From assembly GCA_027405735.1 (NCBI GenBank), contig JAPEHQ010000001.1, positions 1,488,001 to 1,552,000 of the forward strand: a stretch of DNA of 64,000 bases, written 5' to 3'. Position 1 is the first letter of the stretch. Each line of letters opens with the position of its first letter. The notes beneath the pieces were generated by a model that saw only the letters and a list, made by a program, of their open reading frames with translations, ran no database searches and was not told the DNA's origin. A program made the translations under genes and the position numbers. This document shows, piece by piece, positions 1-10,363 of the stretch. This DNA is from Mucor racemosus (Eukaryota > Mucoromycota > Mucoromycetes > Mucorales > Mucoraceae).

Positions 1-597
1 TTGATAGCTGCTTGGTTGCCTAACCGCTGCGATAAAATAATATCGTGCCATAATTGAGGTCCAAGCGTTATGTTCTTGGTAATTGCTGGATAAACGTGGT
101 ACACTAGGAGTTTCTTATATCTGACATCAAGACTTTGCACTTCAATACATGTCGTAGTTAGGATTTCACAAACAACGCATCGTATTACGGTTAACCGAGT
201 TTGACTGCTTTAACGGACCGTTTTTTATGCAAACTCGAATGAGGGTATTCGAGTTTCTTCTTTTCTTTTTTTGTTAGCTAAGCTCGAAAACAGGATTGAA
301 AAAATACTTCAAGTTGTGAAACTGTCAAATATGCTATTATCGATTCATAATCCCATATTAACTTGACAAGGTTGCTATTAACAGCCTCCTTAAGGCAAAC
401 CAATACTTGCTCCCACCCCGTTTTTTATCTGGGTTACAAAAGAACGGGCCGTTTTCCAACTCGAATCGAATGGCCGTTTCCGTTAAAACTCGATTCAAAC
501 TCGAATCGAAGCCCATTCCTAGTCGTAGTCAATAGATTGTAAGATGTATTGATACTATCTGTAGAAGGTAATAAATTTTGGCACTTGGTGGCCTACA
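1..597. repeat. Repeat family E, copy 1 (cut by window edge, split by MITE)
   Basis: Positions 1-158 plus 522-597 align with 30,787-31,003 plus 31,492-31,505; for example both carry 'aattgaggtccaagcg' and 'ctttgcacttcaatacatg'. No coding sequence is seen. This copy is split by the 363-bp MITE at 159-521, while copy 2 is uninterrupted there. The true left end lies outside the window, so full length and class are unknown. Confidence 0.75.
159..521 (+). mobile_element. 363-bp hAT-like MITE, copy 1, with 8-bp target duplication
   Basis: Seen: a 363-bp block nearly identical to 1662-2024, flanked by the perfect direct repeat GTCGTAGT at 151-158 and 522-529. The ends read TAGGATTT... and ...CATTCCTA, so the outermost five bases (TAGGA) are inverted. 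Inside is the palindrome AACTCGAAT-GAGGGT-ATTCGAGTT, plus several ACTCGAATCGA motifs near the right end. No ORF of a size that could encode transposase. Known: 8-bp duplications and termini of the type TAGRG/CAGRG are typical of hAT elements. The class is therefore inferred; the unit boundaries are solid. Confidence 0.85.
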
Positions 598-613
598 GCA
601 TTTTATGTTACCT

Positions 614-2065
614 GTTTATAGGTTTATTTTATATTTCGCGAAAGGCTCAAAAAGACGTAAAATTCACTACTTTCTCTTAAAATCTGGGTCTCACTTTTCA
701 TTACTGCTGAACTTTTTTTTTCACTAAATAACACCGAAAAAAAATTATATGCAAATACACCTGAGATAAACAACTTTAATTCAAAAACAAGTATCCGGAA
801 ATATCCTATTTTTTGTAGTTGGTATAACGTTTCTAGTGCTAATGTTTCGGATTTTTACAGGTATTTCACTATTTCACTGGTAGCAATTGAAAACTTCGAG
901 GCTTCATATCTCTGCAAAAAATTAAGCTATGCTAACAACTTTTAATAATAAAACTTACTTGTTTTAAAGTACTCTATAACATATTTCTGTATAAAAAAAT
1001 TTTGAGCACTTTTATTTTTTTTTTCATTTTTTTGACCTTTTTGTAGTAGATTTCAAAATATTCGTTAAATTGAGCAGTACTTTTTTTACTTTCATGTCAT
1101 CAACCTCATTGAGCTCTTTTGGACCCAATTTAGGTTTTTTTTTAAAATATTGATTTTTTGTGGAGATATCCTCAAAAATGTGTACAAAAAGATATTTTCG
1201 TTTCTGGCTTCAGTTTTTCCCTTATATACCCTCATCGCAAATTCTGAATTTGAAAGAAATTGGACAAAAATCTTGTTTTCTCTACAAAAAATGTAGCTAA
1301 AAGGTTCTGCAATAGCTCTTTCGATAGATAATTTTGCTGTGCATTATTTCCATTATTTATATTTGGAACATCTGTATAAAAAATGTTATGTATCCTCAAA
1401 AAACCTCCAAAATTTCAATCGCATTTTGCGTAAAATCTAATGTAAAACATTTGTCTGAATTTTGTTTAGATTGGATGCAGAATTCAAAATGATACAAAAA
1501 CTATTTAAAACGCAATGTCTACTTAATGTGCAGTTCATGAGCTATTAAACGATTTTGTTTTTTTGAATCATTTTGGATCAATTTGGCAACAAATCGGTTT
1601 TAGAACTCAGTTATCTTAGGCTGTAAGCTGTAGTGTGAACTGCTATTTTAGTATTTCGATCTAGGATTTCACAAACAACGCATCGTATTACGGTTAACCG
1701 AGTTTGACTGCTTTAACGGGCCGTTTTTTATGCAAACTCGAATGAGGGTATTCGAGTTTCTTCTTTTCTTTTTTTGTTAGCTAAGCTCGAAAACAGGATT
1801 GAAAAAATACTTCAAGTTGTGAAACTGTCAAATATGCTATTATCGATTCATAATCCCATATTAACTTGACAAGGTTGCTATTAACAGCCTCCTTAAGGCA
1901 AACCAATACTTGCTCCCACCCCGTTTTTTATCTGGGTTACAAAAGAACGGGCCGTTTTCCAACTCGAATCGAATGGCCGTTTCCGTTAAAACTCGATTCA
2001 AACTCGAATCGAAGCCCATTCCTATTTCGATCACCTCAACGAAAAATCAATATTTTTTGCTTAGA
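614..2065 (-). repeat. Repeat family A, copy A1, interrupted by MITE copy 2
   Basis: Reverse-strand match to the family seen at 11.1-12.95, 23.7-26.0, 33.0-34.2, 46.6-48.4 and 54.9-55.7 kb. Shared landmarks are the 'gtttcagcgaaaaatattg' block, the 'gagatatgaagcctc' block and the 'gagtctttcgtgagatataaa' block. Its 5' side stops near 2065 and its 3' side near 614, so it is truncated at both ends relative to A2 and A3. The MITE at 1662-2024 lies inside it. Confidence 0.8.
1662..2024 (+). mobile_element. 363-bp hAT-like MITE, copy 2, nested in repeat A1
   Basis: Same 363-bp unit as 159-521, here with a different perfect 8-bp direct repeat, TTTCGATC, at 1654-1661 and 2025-2032. Removing the element and one duplication restores the family A sequence (reverse strand), as judged against the other A copies. 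Near identity of the two copies with different target duplications points to two separate, fairly recent insertions. Confidence 0.85.
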
Positions 2066-2426
2066 CAGGACATAGTAGCCCTCGGCTGGAACTATATTGG
2101 GAGTACAAAAACGCGATAACTGAAATCTAAGTGTTATATTTACAGTTGATTTTATGTATTTTATATGACCACTAAATACAGAAAGAAAAAGTAGGTAGTG
2201 ATGGTATATGGTATATGAATGATTTTAAGGTCATAGTCATTTAATAAGATATTATTATGAACTTTATAATCAAAAGTTCAATACTCATTTACTTGGAATT
2301 ATCAAGTATACACAACAACAAAAGGAGCGCTTCACTAAATTAAAAAAATAATAGTATTATTATGGATATAGGGTAATTGTACGAAAAGTTAATACACAAG
2401 GAAACTGCTCGTATAGAAAAAGACAT

Positions 2427-3912
2427 CTATATAAGAACATCTTCAGATTCCAACTCTCTTCTTTGCCTTTCCTCCACCACTAATGCCCTGTAGGATTGGT
2501 GAGTAGCGGAACTACTAGTATTTTCGTTTGAAGGATCTCCAAATGCAACAGTTGTATTGAATTTAGGCATATGCTGATATTCCAAGTCTACAGCGATATT
2601 GATACCTATATAACACAAAAAATTGATTAAATATTCAAACCATATAATTACAACAAAGTGTATATGAATAATATACCTGCTGAAATCTTTTCAGCCCATA
2701 ATAGCACAGCTGCAGAAGTTTGCACATGAAATAATATTTGAGGTCCACTCTCAGTTCTGATACGAAATACATTAGGCTTCTTTATGTAATCAGTTGCAGA
2801 TTCTACCTTGGCATTTGATAGAGAAATATTAACTAATGGAGCATAACGAATACTTTCTTGATAGAACGGTGCCATTGTTGGTAGGTATCTATAACCTCCA
2901 AGCGAAGGAGAAGCATTTTTTGCTTCATAAATCTTTAGTACTGTTCCCTGCAATTCCATATACACATCTCTATATATACATAGATCGATAAAGGTTAGTT
3001 TAACATTTGATTGATTGTCATCTTGAAAACATACCTCCAAGGACGTCGTTTGGGTCTCACACCTGGAAAATCAAATTCAATCTTAATAGATGCTTTACCC
3101 ATTTTCTGCACAGTACAAGAGTATATAGGTAACGATTCCTTGCCTTCCATTGCTGTATTTTGGCTATTATTACGCTTATTTGATGTAGCGCCACTCACTG
3201 AATATGATTTTCTTCTTCGTTTGTCCAAGATATATTCACAGTATTCAGGAGGCATCAAAGAGGGTAACGAGAAGCGTCGACTGTTGTCATATTTAGGTGG
3301 TTCAGCAGCAAATTGTATTTTTTTTTGTCTTGAATCATTGATTGAATTTGGCCAGATTTGCTCTTCATCATCATCGCTGGTCGTAGCCTCCGCTGCAGCA
3401 GCAATTGATTGGATTTTTTGTAATACACCTTCCACAATTTTCAAGTCATCAGCCTTGTCTTCATTGTCATCTAGTGCTAAATAAGGCACATCGCTGTCAT
3501 GTGGATCTTGTTGCTGTGCAAAATCCGGCGTGAGAAAAGTGCTTTCTTCATCTACAATGTCATAATCATCATCAGATTGACTGAAAGAGGATAAACTGCT
3601 AGCCAATGATGATCTACGAATAGACTGCGCAATTTTCGATAGTTTTTGACAATCTCGTTGCTTTCGAATACCGTATAATTTGAAATCCCTTTCATCTGTC
3701 ATTTGCATGAATTGATCTAAATCCACTCCTGTCAGATTTGTGCTATATCTTAATAATTCAACTTGCTTGAGCACATCATCTAGAGATGAAGTTTATATGA
3801 ATATTATTATAAATATGAGTACAATGTCAAGGTATTTACTAGTTGTCGTTGATATATTTCCATAGTTGCTATCTTGAACGATAATTATAGGTGATTTTAA
3901 TTGTTTAAGCAT
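2427..3912 (-). CDS. PH-domain protein
   Basis: Four exons on the reverse strand: 3912-3840, 3779-3035, 2969-2677 and 2605-2427, giving 429 aa. The start at 3912 is preferred over in-frame alternatives because it adds a short exon joined through a good GT-AG intron (3839-3780). Residues about 60-260 are serine- and acid-rich (SSLSSFSQSDDDYD, TSDDDEEQ) and probably disordered. Residues about 265-375 form a pleckstrin-homology domain: a WRDVYMELQGTVLKIYEAK strand pair, a variable loop, then a final helix ending LLWAEKISAG with the conserved Trp. PH domains bind phosphoinositides or proteins at membranes. The layout resembles fungal PH proteins of unknown role; no catalytic domain is seen. It is divergent from RACK1, with about 290 bp between the starts that should hold both promoters. 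Confidence 0.85.
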
Positions 3913-4203
3913 TTTTAAAAATAAAATATCTTGAACTATGCATTTTCATGGTGGGTCCCTTTTTATATTTCATTCCAAATTTATGCAAAATCGTCATTTT
4001 ATGCAAATTTCCTTTGATCATGCGTCATTGGAATCTTCTAAAAGAAGTTTGCATTTATAACCTATTAGAATAGCTTAATGTTCGGTCCGGAAGGGAAATA
4101 GCACATTGAAATTCTAAATTCATAATGGATATAATCGAAGAGTCTGTAATTGTCATCTGCCCCTTTCTTATTCGAACATAACCAGCATATACTAAGCAAA
4201 ACA

Positions 4204-5519
4204 ATGAGCAACTTCTCTTTCCGTGGAACTCTTGAAGGTATGCAATCGTATCGATCGATAATATTGATAGATGGATGGATATTGATATTTTTCTTATTGT
4301 TTAGGACATAATGGTTGGGTCACCGCCATTGTCACTTCCTCTGAAGCCCCTGATATGGTTCTTTCAGCCTCTCGTGGTAAGATTTATTCTACCGAACAAT
4401 TGACATTTTCTTAATATTTACAACATTTTAGACAAGACCATTCTCGTATGGCACATTACTAGGTTTGATAAATAAGAAAATACATTTAAAAACGACTAAT
4501 CACAATTTATCCTGATATAATCTATCAGGTAAATATCAAGTTTTTCTTTTTTTTTTTTATATGTATATAAATTTATAGGCTTCACTGTATTATGATACGG
4601 AAAGAAAGAGCATCTTTTTTTTTGCGTTAAAATATGGGAGCGCCGCTTCATAGTTGAAGTGAATGTCATTTTTTTGTAACAAAAAATTACTCACGATTGC
4701 CCTTACAGGGATGAAATTAACTATGGTGTTCCTCGCAAAGCTCTTGTTGGTCATAACCATATTGTTGAAGATTTAGCACTTTCCTCTGATGGTCAGTTTG
4801 CTTTGTCTGCTTCTTGGGACCATACTCTCCGTCTTTGGGACTTATCTACTGGTAAAACTACTCGTCGCTTTGTTGGTCATAGCAAGGATGTCTTGTCTGT
4901 TGCATTCTCTGCTGATAATCGTCAAATTGTTTCTGGTTCTCGTGATAAAACCATCAAACTGTGGAATACTCTTGGTGAATGTAAATATGATATTACTCAA
5001 GATAACCACTCTGATTGGGTTTCTTGTGTTCGTTTCTCTCCCAATCCTGCTGACCCTCTAATCGTTTCTGGTGGTTGGGATAAGCTTGTCAAAGTTTGGG
5101 ATCTTGCCAAGATGAAGTTGCGTGCTAATTTCATTGGCCATAATGGTTATGTTAACACTGTTACTATTTCTCCTGATGGCTCTCTTTGTGCATCAGCTGG
5201 TAAGGATGGTAATGTTATGTTGTGGGATTTGAATGAATCCAAGCATTTGTATTCTCTTGAAGCTGGTAAGGAAGTACACAGTTTAATCTTCTCTCCCAAC
5301 CGTTACTGGCTTTGTGCTGCTGTTGGTTCTTCTATTAAGATTTGGGATCTTGAGAACAAGAGTATCGTGGATGTTATTACTCCTACATTTGTTTCTGTTA
5401 CAAGCAAGCAAGCTGATCCTAGCTGTCTTTCTCTTGCTTGGAGTGCTGATGGCACCACACTTTATTCTGGTCACTCTGATAATCTCATTCGTGTCTGGCA
5501 ATACATTTCTACTTTGTAA
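4204..5519 (+). CDS. RACK1: RACK1 / Cpc2 family G-beta-like ribosomal scaffold
   Basis: Exons 4204-4237, 4305-4376, 4432-4462 and 4709-5519 give 315 aa, the usual RACK1 length (about 317). It is WD40 repeats throughout: GHNGWVTAI..., [53 protein letters not shown] and a last blade [17 protein letters not shown]1 forms a seven-bladed propeller on the 40S subunit near the mRNA exit and docks signalling kinases. The three introns sit close to the 5' end, as expected for a highly expressed gene, and codon use is biased (GGT, GCT, TCT) compared with neighbours. Intron 3 is 246 bp, several times longer than introns 1 and 2 (67 and 55 bp). AATAAA-type signals occur just after the stop near 5535-5545. 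Confidence 0.97.
4463..4708 (+). other. Unusually long RACK1 intron 3 with a hairpin
   Basis: A 246-bp intron with a perfect 7-bp stem CCTGATA/TATCAGG around a 5-nt loop at 4511-4529, poly-T runs, and a relatively GC-rich patch near 4638-4655. Known: introns of RACK1/ASC1 genes host C/D snoRNAs in yeast (snR24) and mammals. I could not identify convincing C and D boxes here, so snoRNA hosting is only a possibility. Confidence 0.35.
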
Positions 5520-6218
5520 ATGCAGTGTTAAGTATAAATAAATAAAGTTCTATTTGGTTAACCAATCTGTCAATTGAGTTTGATTTGCAAAACATGATAC
5601 CCAAGAATGATTAAATAAATCATCATTCTATTTTAAAATATATATAATATAAGCGAGTGGTGTGTCAGTTATTGAGTATATTTAGGATTCCATTTAGCAA
5701 AATTTTGTATGTTTCAATGTAATACAAACATTTTATTTGAGTTACAAACAAGCAAATTCAGGTACATAACAACATTACAAAAACATAGCATGGATTCCCT
5801 GGTAAATGAAAATACATTTATTTTTCTTTTTTGCGATTTTTGTATAAAAATCTTGTGATAAAAAATCTGATATGAAATGTATTTGTATTGTAATATACAA
5901 TGTATCGTCATCTCCGATATTTGAAACTGGGAAATAGCAGGGAAACCGGAATTTAGTTTGATTTTGTGCAAAATGTTATAAAAAGGAATTGGATTCTGCT
6001 TCCCTGTAGTCTTTCCCTACGCCCCCCTTTTTTTTTCAACTTGTATTTTGCACATAATTCATCATATTATCAAATCAAACAATAACAACAATAATAATAA
6101 TACAAAGACACAACTTTGACGACGATAAAACAGGGATTTATAATTGATTTAGTAAAATAAAACGATTTCTTTCCCCAACTACAACATAATTAAATCAAAA
6201 TAACATTAAAGACGTTTT
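5520..6218. other. Intergenic region, RACK1 3' end to transporter promoter
   Basis: About 700 bp with no gene. The left part holds the RACK1 3' UTR with AATAAA-like motifs. The right part holds a TATA box (5977-5984) and a pyrimidine-rich stretch followed by an A-rich leader, the likely transporter promoter and 5' UTR. Confidence 0.6.
5977..5984 (+). promoter_or_regulatory. TATA box of the sugar transporter gene
   Basis: TATAAAAA about 240 bp before the transporter ATG, followed within 30-50 bp by a C/T-rich block (near 6000-6040), the typical fungal initiator setting. No other ORF in between. Confidence 0.5.
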
Positions 6219-8521
6219 ATGAAAGTCTCTTCCCTTTGGAGGGCATATGTTATTTGCGGGTAAATAGAGAAATCAGAAAATGCTGCTAGTTAATTTACTT
6301 ATTAATTTACTTATTTATTATCATTAGTTTCTTAGGAATTGGTGGATTTGTGGTAATGAAAATTTCGTAAAAACTTTATCAAGCATATTTTTCTTAAACA
6401 TAATCTTCTATTTTTCTTTGTTATCTGAAACTTTTGTAGTATGGGTAATTGTGCATTGATACAAGAAAATAACCACGTTGTATTAATCTGTGTTATTTTT
6501 ATAGTTATGATAGTGGTGCACTAGCTGGTTGTTTAGTTATGGATAATTTTCAACAGACATTTTCATTCGACAGTAATTCGAAAAGTGCAATTATTTTATC
6601 AGTTCCATTAGCAGCGTCTTGTATCATATCATTCGTAAGCATATATTTTACTATTTTTCAATGATGGAAATGTTTAATTTCCACTCTAAAGCTATCAGGT
6701 CCAATTGGAGATAAAGTGGGCAGAAAAAAATTTGTTTTTATCGCATGTGTGATACATACAATTGGAACAATCACACAGTGTGCAGGCCGCTCCTTTGCCA
6801 CCTTTTTCATTGGAAAGATAATTGGTGGTTTTTCAATAGGGTAACATTTATATGATTATAATGAGTAATTTCCAAACTAATCAAACGATCCATTTGAACT
6901 AAAGCATGTTTAGTGTCATGTGTCCGTTATGTATGTGCAAGTAAAAGCAAGCAGACAAGCAAGCATGTTGCCATTTGATTGTATTAACTCTTTCTTGCTT
7001 AGATCAAAATGAAATATCATTACCGGAGCACAGAGGCCGATTAATCTCAATGCATCAATTTGGTGTCACCATTGGATTTTGTCTTGCATTTTGGATTACA
7101 TATTGTACATTTGATTTACAAAATGAGTTATCATGGAGTATTCCTTTAAATATTCAAGTTATTCCTCCTATTGTATTGGCTATTGGACTTTATTTCGTAC
7201 CAGAAAGTCCTAGATGGTTGATTCATCAAGAAAGGTTTTCAGAAGCTAAACAGATTTTGCAAATATTAAGAGATAAAAAAGATACCAATGATTTGGAATT
7301 GATGATGGAATACACTGGCATTATTCAGGAACGAAACTATGACCGAAAATATTCTTCGCAAAGCTATAAATCTTTAATTTCAAAAGGAATTGACAATAAC
7401 AGAAAAAGAACTATTCTCGGTGTTGGTTTGCACATTATGACACAATTGACTGGTATCAATGCATTATTGTACGGTATATAATCTATATTGCACATCTCTT
7501 TTATTAATCGACTTTTTTTTATTTTTTTTATCACAGATTTTATTTACCTTATATTCTTGAATCCACTGGTATTGCACAGTCAAATTCAGTTTTGTTGGGT
7601 AATGGTATTAGTGGTATGGTAAATATGCTGGCTACCATTCCTTCATTTCTCTATGTAAGTATATGTAATATAATACACATTTGAGTATTTATACTAACGC
7701 CACAAAATCTAGATTGATAAATGGGGCCGAAGACGCATTATGGTTATAGGAGGGATTGCCATGGCTACTTGTATGACAATTATTGCTGCAGTTCAAGGAG
7801 CTTACTCTATAAGATTACCTGCTAGTAAAGTCCATGTATTTCCCGGTACGGTATTTCCGATCACTGTTTACATTAATGACAGCAGAGCATCCTTTTGTGT
7901 TCTTGTGTTTCTATGTTTATTTTTGGCTTGTTTTGCTCTTAGTTGGGGGTCTATGGGTTGGATTTATCCTGCGGAAATTTATCCTCAATCAATTCGAGCA
8001 AAAGGCTTAGGCATCACTACTGGAGCTAGCTATGCTACCAGTATTTTTGTTTCTCAAATTGGACCTGCATTATTCAGAGATATTGGATGGGGAACCTATT
8101 TATTCTTTGGTGCAATTTGCCTAGCTCAATCTTATATTATACATTTGTTTTATCCAGAAACGAGAGTAAGTTTTTATTCTAAATCAATAATGAAATAAGG
8201 TTATTGAAACAAAGAATCATCTAGGGTAGGTCACTTGAAGAAATTCATTTGATTTTCAGTGGTGCATTAATTGATCAAAGTCCAGGGGCACATCATCCTC
8301 AAACAGCGTTTGAAGCTTTATCTCACCTTAAACAATTCAGTGTGAATAATGTCATTGATCTATCAAAAACGTCTATTCAGGATGAGAATACAACAATGGC
8401 ATCATCTTCATCCACAATGAATCAATCAATGATTGAACAAGAAATATACCAAAATTACTCCACACTGGATGTGGTGAATCAAGAGCAACCACTTAAATAT
8501 GAAGCTATTGAGTTAGATTGA
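6219..8521 (+). CDS. MFS sugar (hexose) transporter, ten exons with micro-exons
   Basis: Exons: 6219-6259, 6328-6352, 6440-6444, 6505-6634, 6692-6840, 6905-6930, 7003-7468, 7537-7654, 7713-8165, 8225-8521; 569 aa. Splicing was fixed by conserved sugar-porter motifs that appear only with these junctions: GFVYGYDSGALAG in TM1, SGPIGDKVGRKK after TM2, VMCPLYQNEIS and EHRG around TM4-5, PESPRWL before the central loop, NALLFYLPYILESTG in TM7, DKWGRR after TM8 and FYPETRGRSLEE after TM12. Such proteins move hexoses across the plasma membrane by proton symport or facilitated diffusion. The C-terminal tail of about 90 residues is Ser/Gln-rich and cytosolic. The 5' half is cut into tiny exons (25, 5 and 26 nt), unlike neighbouring genes. 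Substrate cannot be told from sequence. Confidence 0.92.
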
Positions 8522-8621
8522 ACATTTATACATACATACAAACATACATATAAACTTATTACATATACATATTAATTACTTTTTTTTTTTCTTTTTTCTT
8601 TTTTCTTTTTGATACCAAACA

Positions 8622-8795
8622 ATGCCAAATAAAGCAAAATTAAAATTTCCTCTCGGATTACTTGAAAAAGCAATCTTTGAAGTCTATCAAACTCATGTCT
8701 ATTGCGAGGGTTTCACGAACCTATTGTTACAAATCTATAACAAGTATCCCGAGATGAAATATTTCCTTCTCTTTTCTAATGAAACATGTCATTGA
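8622..8795 (+). CDS. Small orphan ORF, 57 aa
   Basis: ATG at 8622 follows a long pyrimidine tract and an A-rich leader, the same arrangement seen before real genes here. The 57 residues (MPNKAKLKFPLGLLEKAIFE at the start) have normal composition without low complexity. It lies 100 bp after the transporter stop and 200 bp before the cyclin TATA box. I do not recognise it. It may be a first exon, a small gene, a decayed gene, or just transporter 3' UTR. Confidence 0.3.
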   Translation: MPNKAKLKFPLGLLEKAIFEVYQTHVYCEGFTNLLLQIYNKYPEMKYFLLFSNETCH

Positions 8796-8899
8796 CAAGT
8801 TTGATACAAAATAAAGGGAGACCGAGAGCATGAAAACAAAAAAATAAAGAGGAGGAAAATGTTGTCAAATGTTGTAGTTTATTGGAAGGAGATAAAGGC

Positions 8900-8925
8900 T
8901 TATTATTATTATTATTATTATTATT
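8900..8925. repeat. (TTA)n microsatellite
   Basis: About eight uninterrupted TTA units upstream of the cyclin gene, near a G-rich run (8951-8966). Likely length-variable. Confidence 0.8.
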
Positions 8926-8993
8926 GTTAGGGAGTTTATCTCTTCTGAATTGGGGGGAGGGGGAGGACAAGTTCGGAAGGCTTTGATAAAGTG

Positions 8994-9001
8994 TATAAAT
9001 A
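8994..9001 (+). promoter_or_regulatory. TATA box of the cyclin gene
   Basis: TATAAATA located 59 bp before the preferred ATG (9060) and 17 bp before an upstream in-frame ATG (9018). The short distance to 9018 argues that 9018 lies before or at the transcription start, supporting 9060 as the start. Confidence 0.5.
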
Positions 9002-9059
9002 AGAGACTGGTGGAGCAATGCAATTTCTTGTAATTTCATCCTTTTCTCTCTCTTTTATT

Positions 9060-9722
9060 ATGCTTCAACAACCTTCTCCATCATATAACTTTACTATTAC
9101 ACTGTCCCATCAATTGCCATTATCTTCAAAAGCGACAATCATTAATAGAATTCCTTCTATATTAATTGGTAATGAAGCAAATTGTATTTCATGTATATTT
9201 CATTTTATTAACCATTAAACAGATTTCACTGCAATGACATTATGCGATTTAATAAAAACAAGAAATAACAATAAAAAAACTCGTTCTTTACCTGAATTTG
9301 TATTCTTTGTACAAAAAGTAACTCATCAAGCCAACATAAATGTTAGAACATTGCTTGTAGCATTGATTTACTTGAAAAGAGCAAAATCAAATTTACCTAA
9401 AAGAGCAATTGGAAGTGATGGTAAAGTAGCCTTTTTTTCTTTGATAATAATGATTTCATACTGATTGAATATTCTAGATACAAATCATCGCATGTTTTTA
9501 GGAGCACTTTTATTAGCATCTAAATTCTTGAAAGATACAACATGGGCAACACACACTTTAAGTAATAGACGTATCTATGAAATCTGTGGTGGTTTATTCT
9601 CCATGGAGGATGTTTATCAATTAGAAAGAGCTTTTCTTAAATTGATTCAATACGATTGTTGGGTCGATGACGATACATTAAATCAATTCGTTGAATTGCA
9701 TCGTTCTGATTTCTCATTGTAA
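9060..9722 (+). CDS. PCL/Pho80-type cyclin
   Basis: Exons 9060-9168, 9223-9420 and 9478-9722; 183 aa. A cyclin box fills most of the protein: helix 1 LPEFVFFVQKVTHQANINV, LLVALIYLKRAKSN, then FLGALLLASKFLKDTTW, IYEICGGLFSMEDVYQLERA and a last helix with LIQYDCWV. The pattern 'LASKFLxDTTW ... LERxFLxLIxYD' is that of Pcl1/2/9-like and Pho80-like cyclins that activate a Pho85/CDK5-type kinase in cell-cycle or nutrient responses. An in-frame ATG at 9018 would add 14 hydrophobic residues, but it sits too close to the TATA box at 8994. No destruction box or PEST segment is obvious. The partner kinase is not in the window. Confidence 0.85.
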
Positions 9723-10033
9723 ATTTTCACATTCTAAATCAACAACTCATTGTAACTAAGCACATTCAAACTCACACAGCATCATCATGTAAATACACTT
9801 ATGCTCATCATTCTATGAATTATTTCTTTTTCTTTTTCTTAATTGTATACACCCATTATATCCCCCCCTTAGTGCTTTCTTTATCGTAGTACAGTAATAG
9901 TCTTAAAATTAATAAATATCATGATCATTCTTTATTTCCTCAAAAATATTATAATGAAATTATTTCATAATGTTGTCGATCTTGTAACTCTCGGATGGTA
10001 CATTCCGAGATAGTTTGTTACTGTGTAACATTA
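9723..10033. other. Convergent 3' region between cyclin and acidic protein
   Basis: AT-rich, with pyrimidine runs and AATAAA-like motifs near 9909-9955 that could serve either gene. No coding sequence seen. Confidence 0.5.
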
Positions 10034-10363
10034 CTATTTAGTAGTATTGTGTTGTTGAGTTGCCTTAACTGCTGCTTCAGATGCAATAGATGCAGCATCA
10101 TCAGATTCTTTCTTCTCGTTTGAATTATCAACTTTCTTTCTTGGAATTTGAACTTGCTCGTGGTCTTCTTCTTCATCTTCATCTTCAACATTTGTTGAAT
10201 TTGATGCTGGTTGGTCATAATCACCAATTTGTTCCCAAGCACTCTTTTCTTCCGCTTGTTTGGGAGTGTTATTGGAATCAAAAGTTCTAGATTTATTGAC
10301 TGGGGTATCGTTAGTCGACTTTTTGTTTTGGCCGTTAAAAATGGGTAAATTTCCAATATCCAT
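10034..10363 (-). CDS. Hypothetical acidic, low-complexity protein, 109 aa
   Basis: Single-exon ORF with ATG at 10,363 and stop at 10,034. It has a short ordered-looking start (MDIGNLPIFNGQNKK), a central SAWEQIGDYDQ segment, an acidic run EDEDEEEDHEQ, a basic patch IPRKK and a Ser/Ala/Thr/Gln-rich tail. No signal peptide, membrane segment or known domain. Composition and a purine-rich reverse-strand leader (about 10,410-10,450) favour a real gene over chance. I do not recognise it; a nuclear or chaperone-associated disordered protein would fit, but that is a guess. Confidence 0.55.
   Translation of the reverse strand: MDIGNLPIFNGQNKKSTNDTPVNKSRTFDSNNTPKQAEEKSAWEQIGDYDQPASNSTNVEDEDEEEDHEQVQIPRKKVDNSNEKKESDDAASIASEAAVKATQQHNTTK

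Noticed and set aside
159..2024. The two 363-bp direct repeats as LTRs of one 1.9-kb retrotransposon
   Set aside because: Each copy has its own perfect 8-bp target duplication, and the sequence between them is repeat families E and A, not a retrotransposon body.
9018..9059. Upstream ATG giving the cyclin a signal-peptide-like start
   Set aside because: It is only 17 bp from the TATA box, so it would lie at or before the transcription start; cyclins are not secreted.
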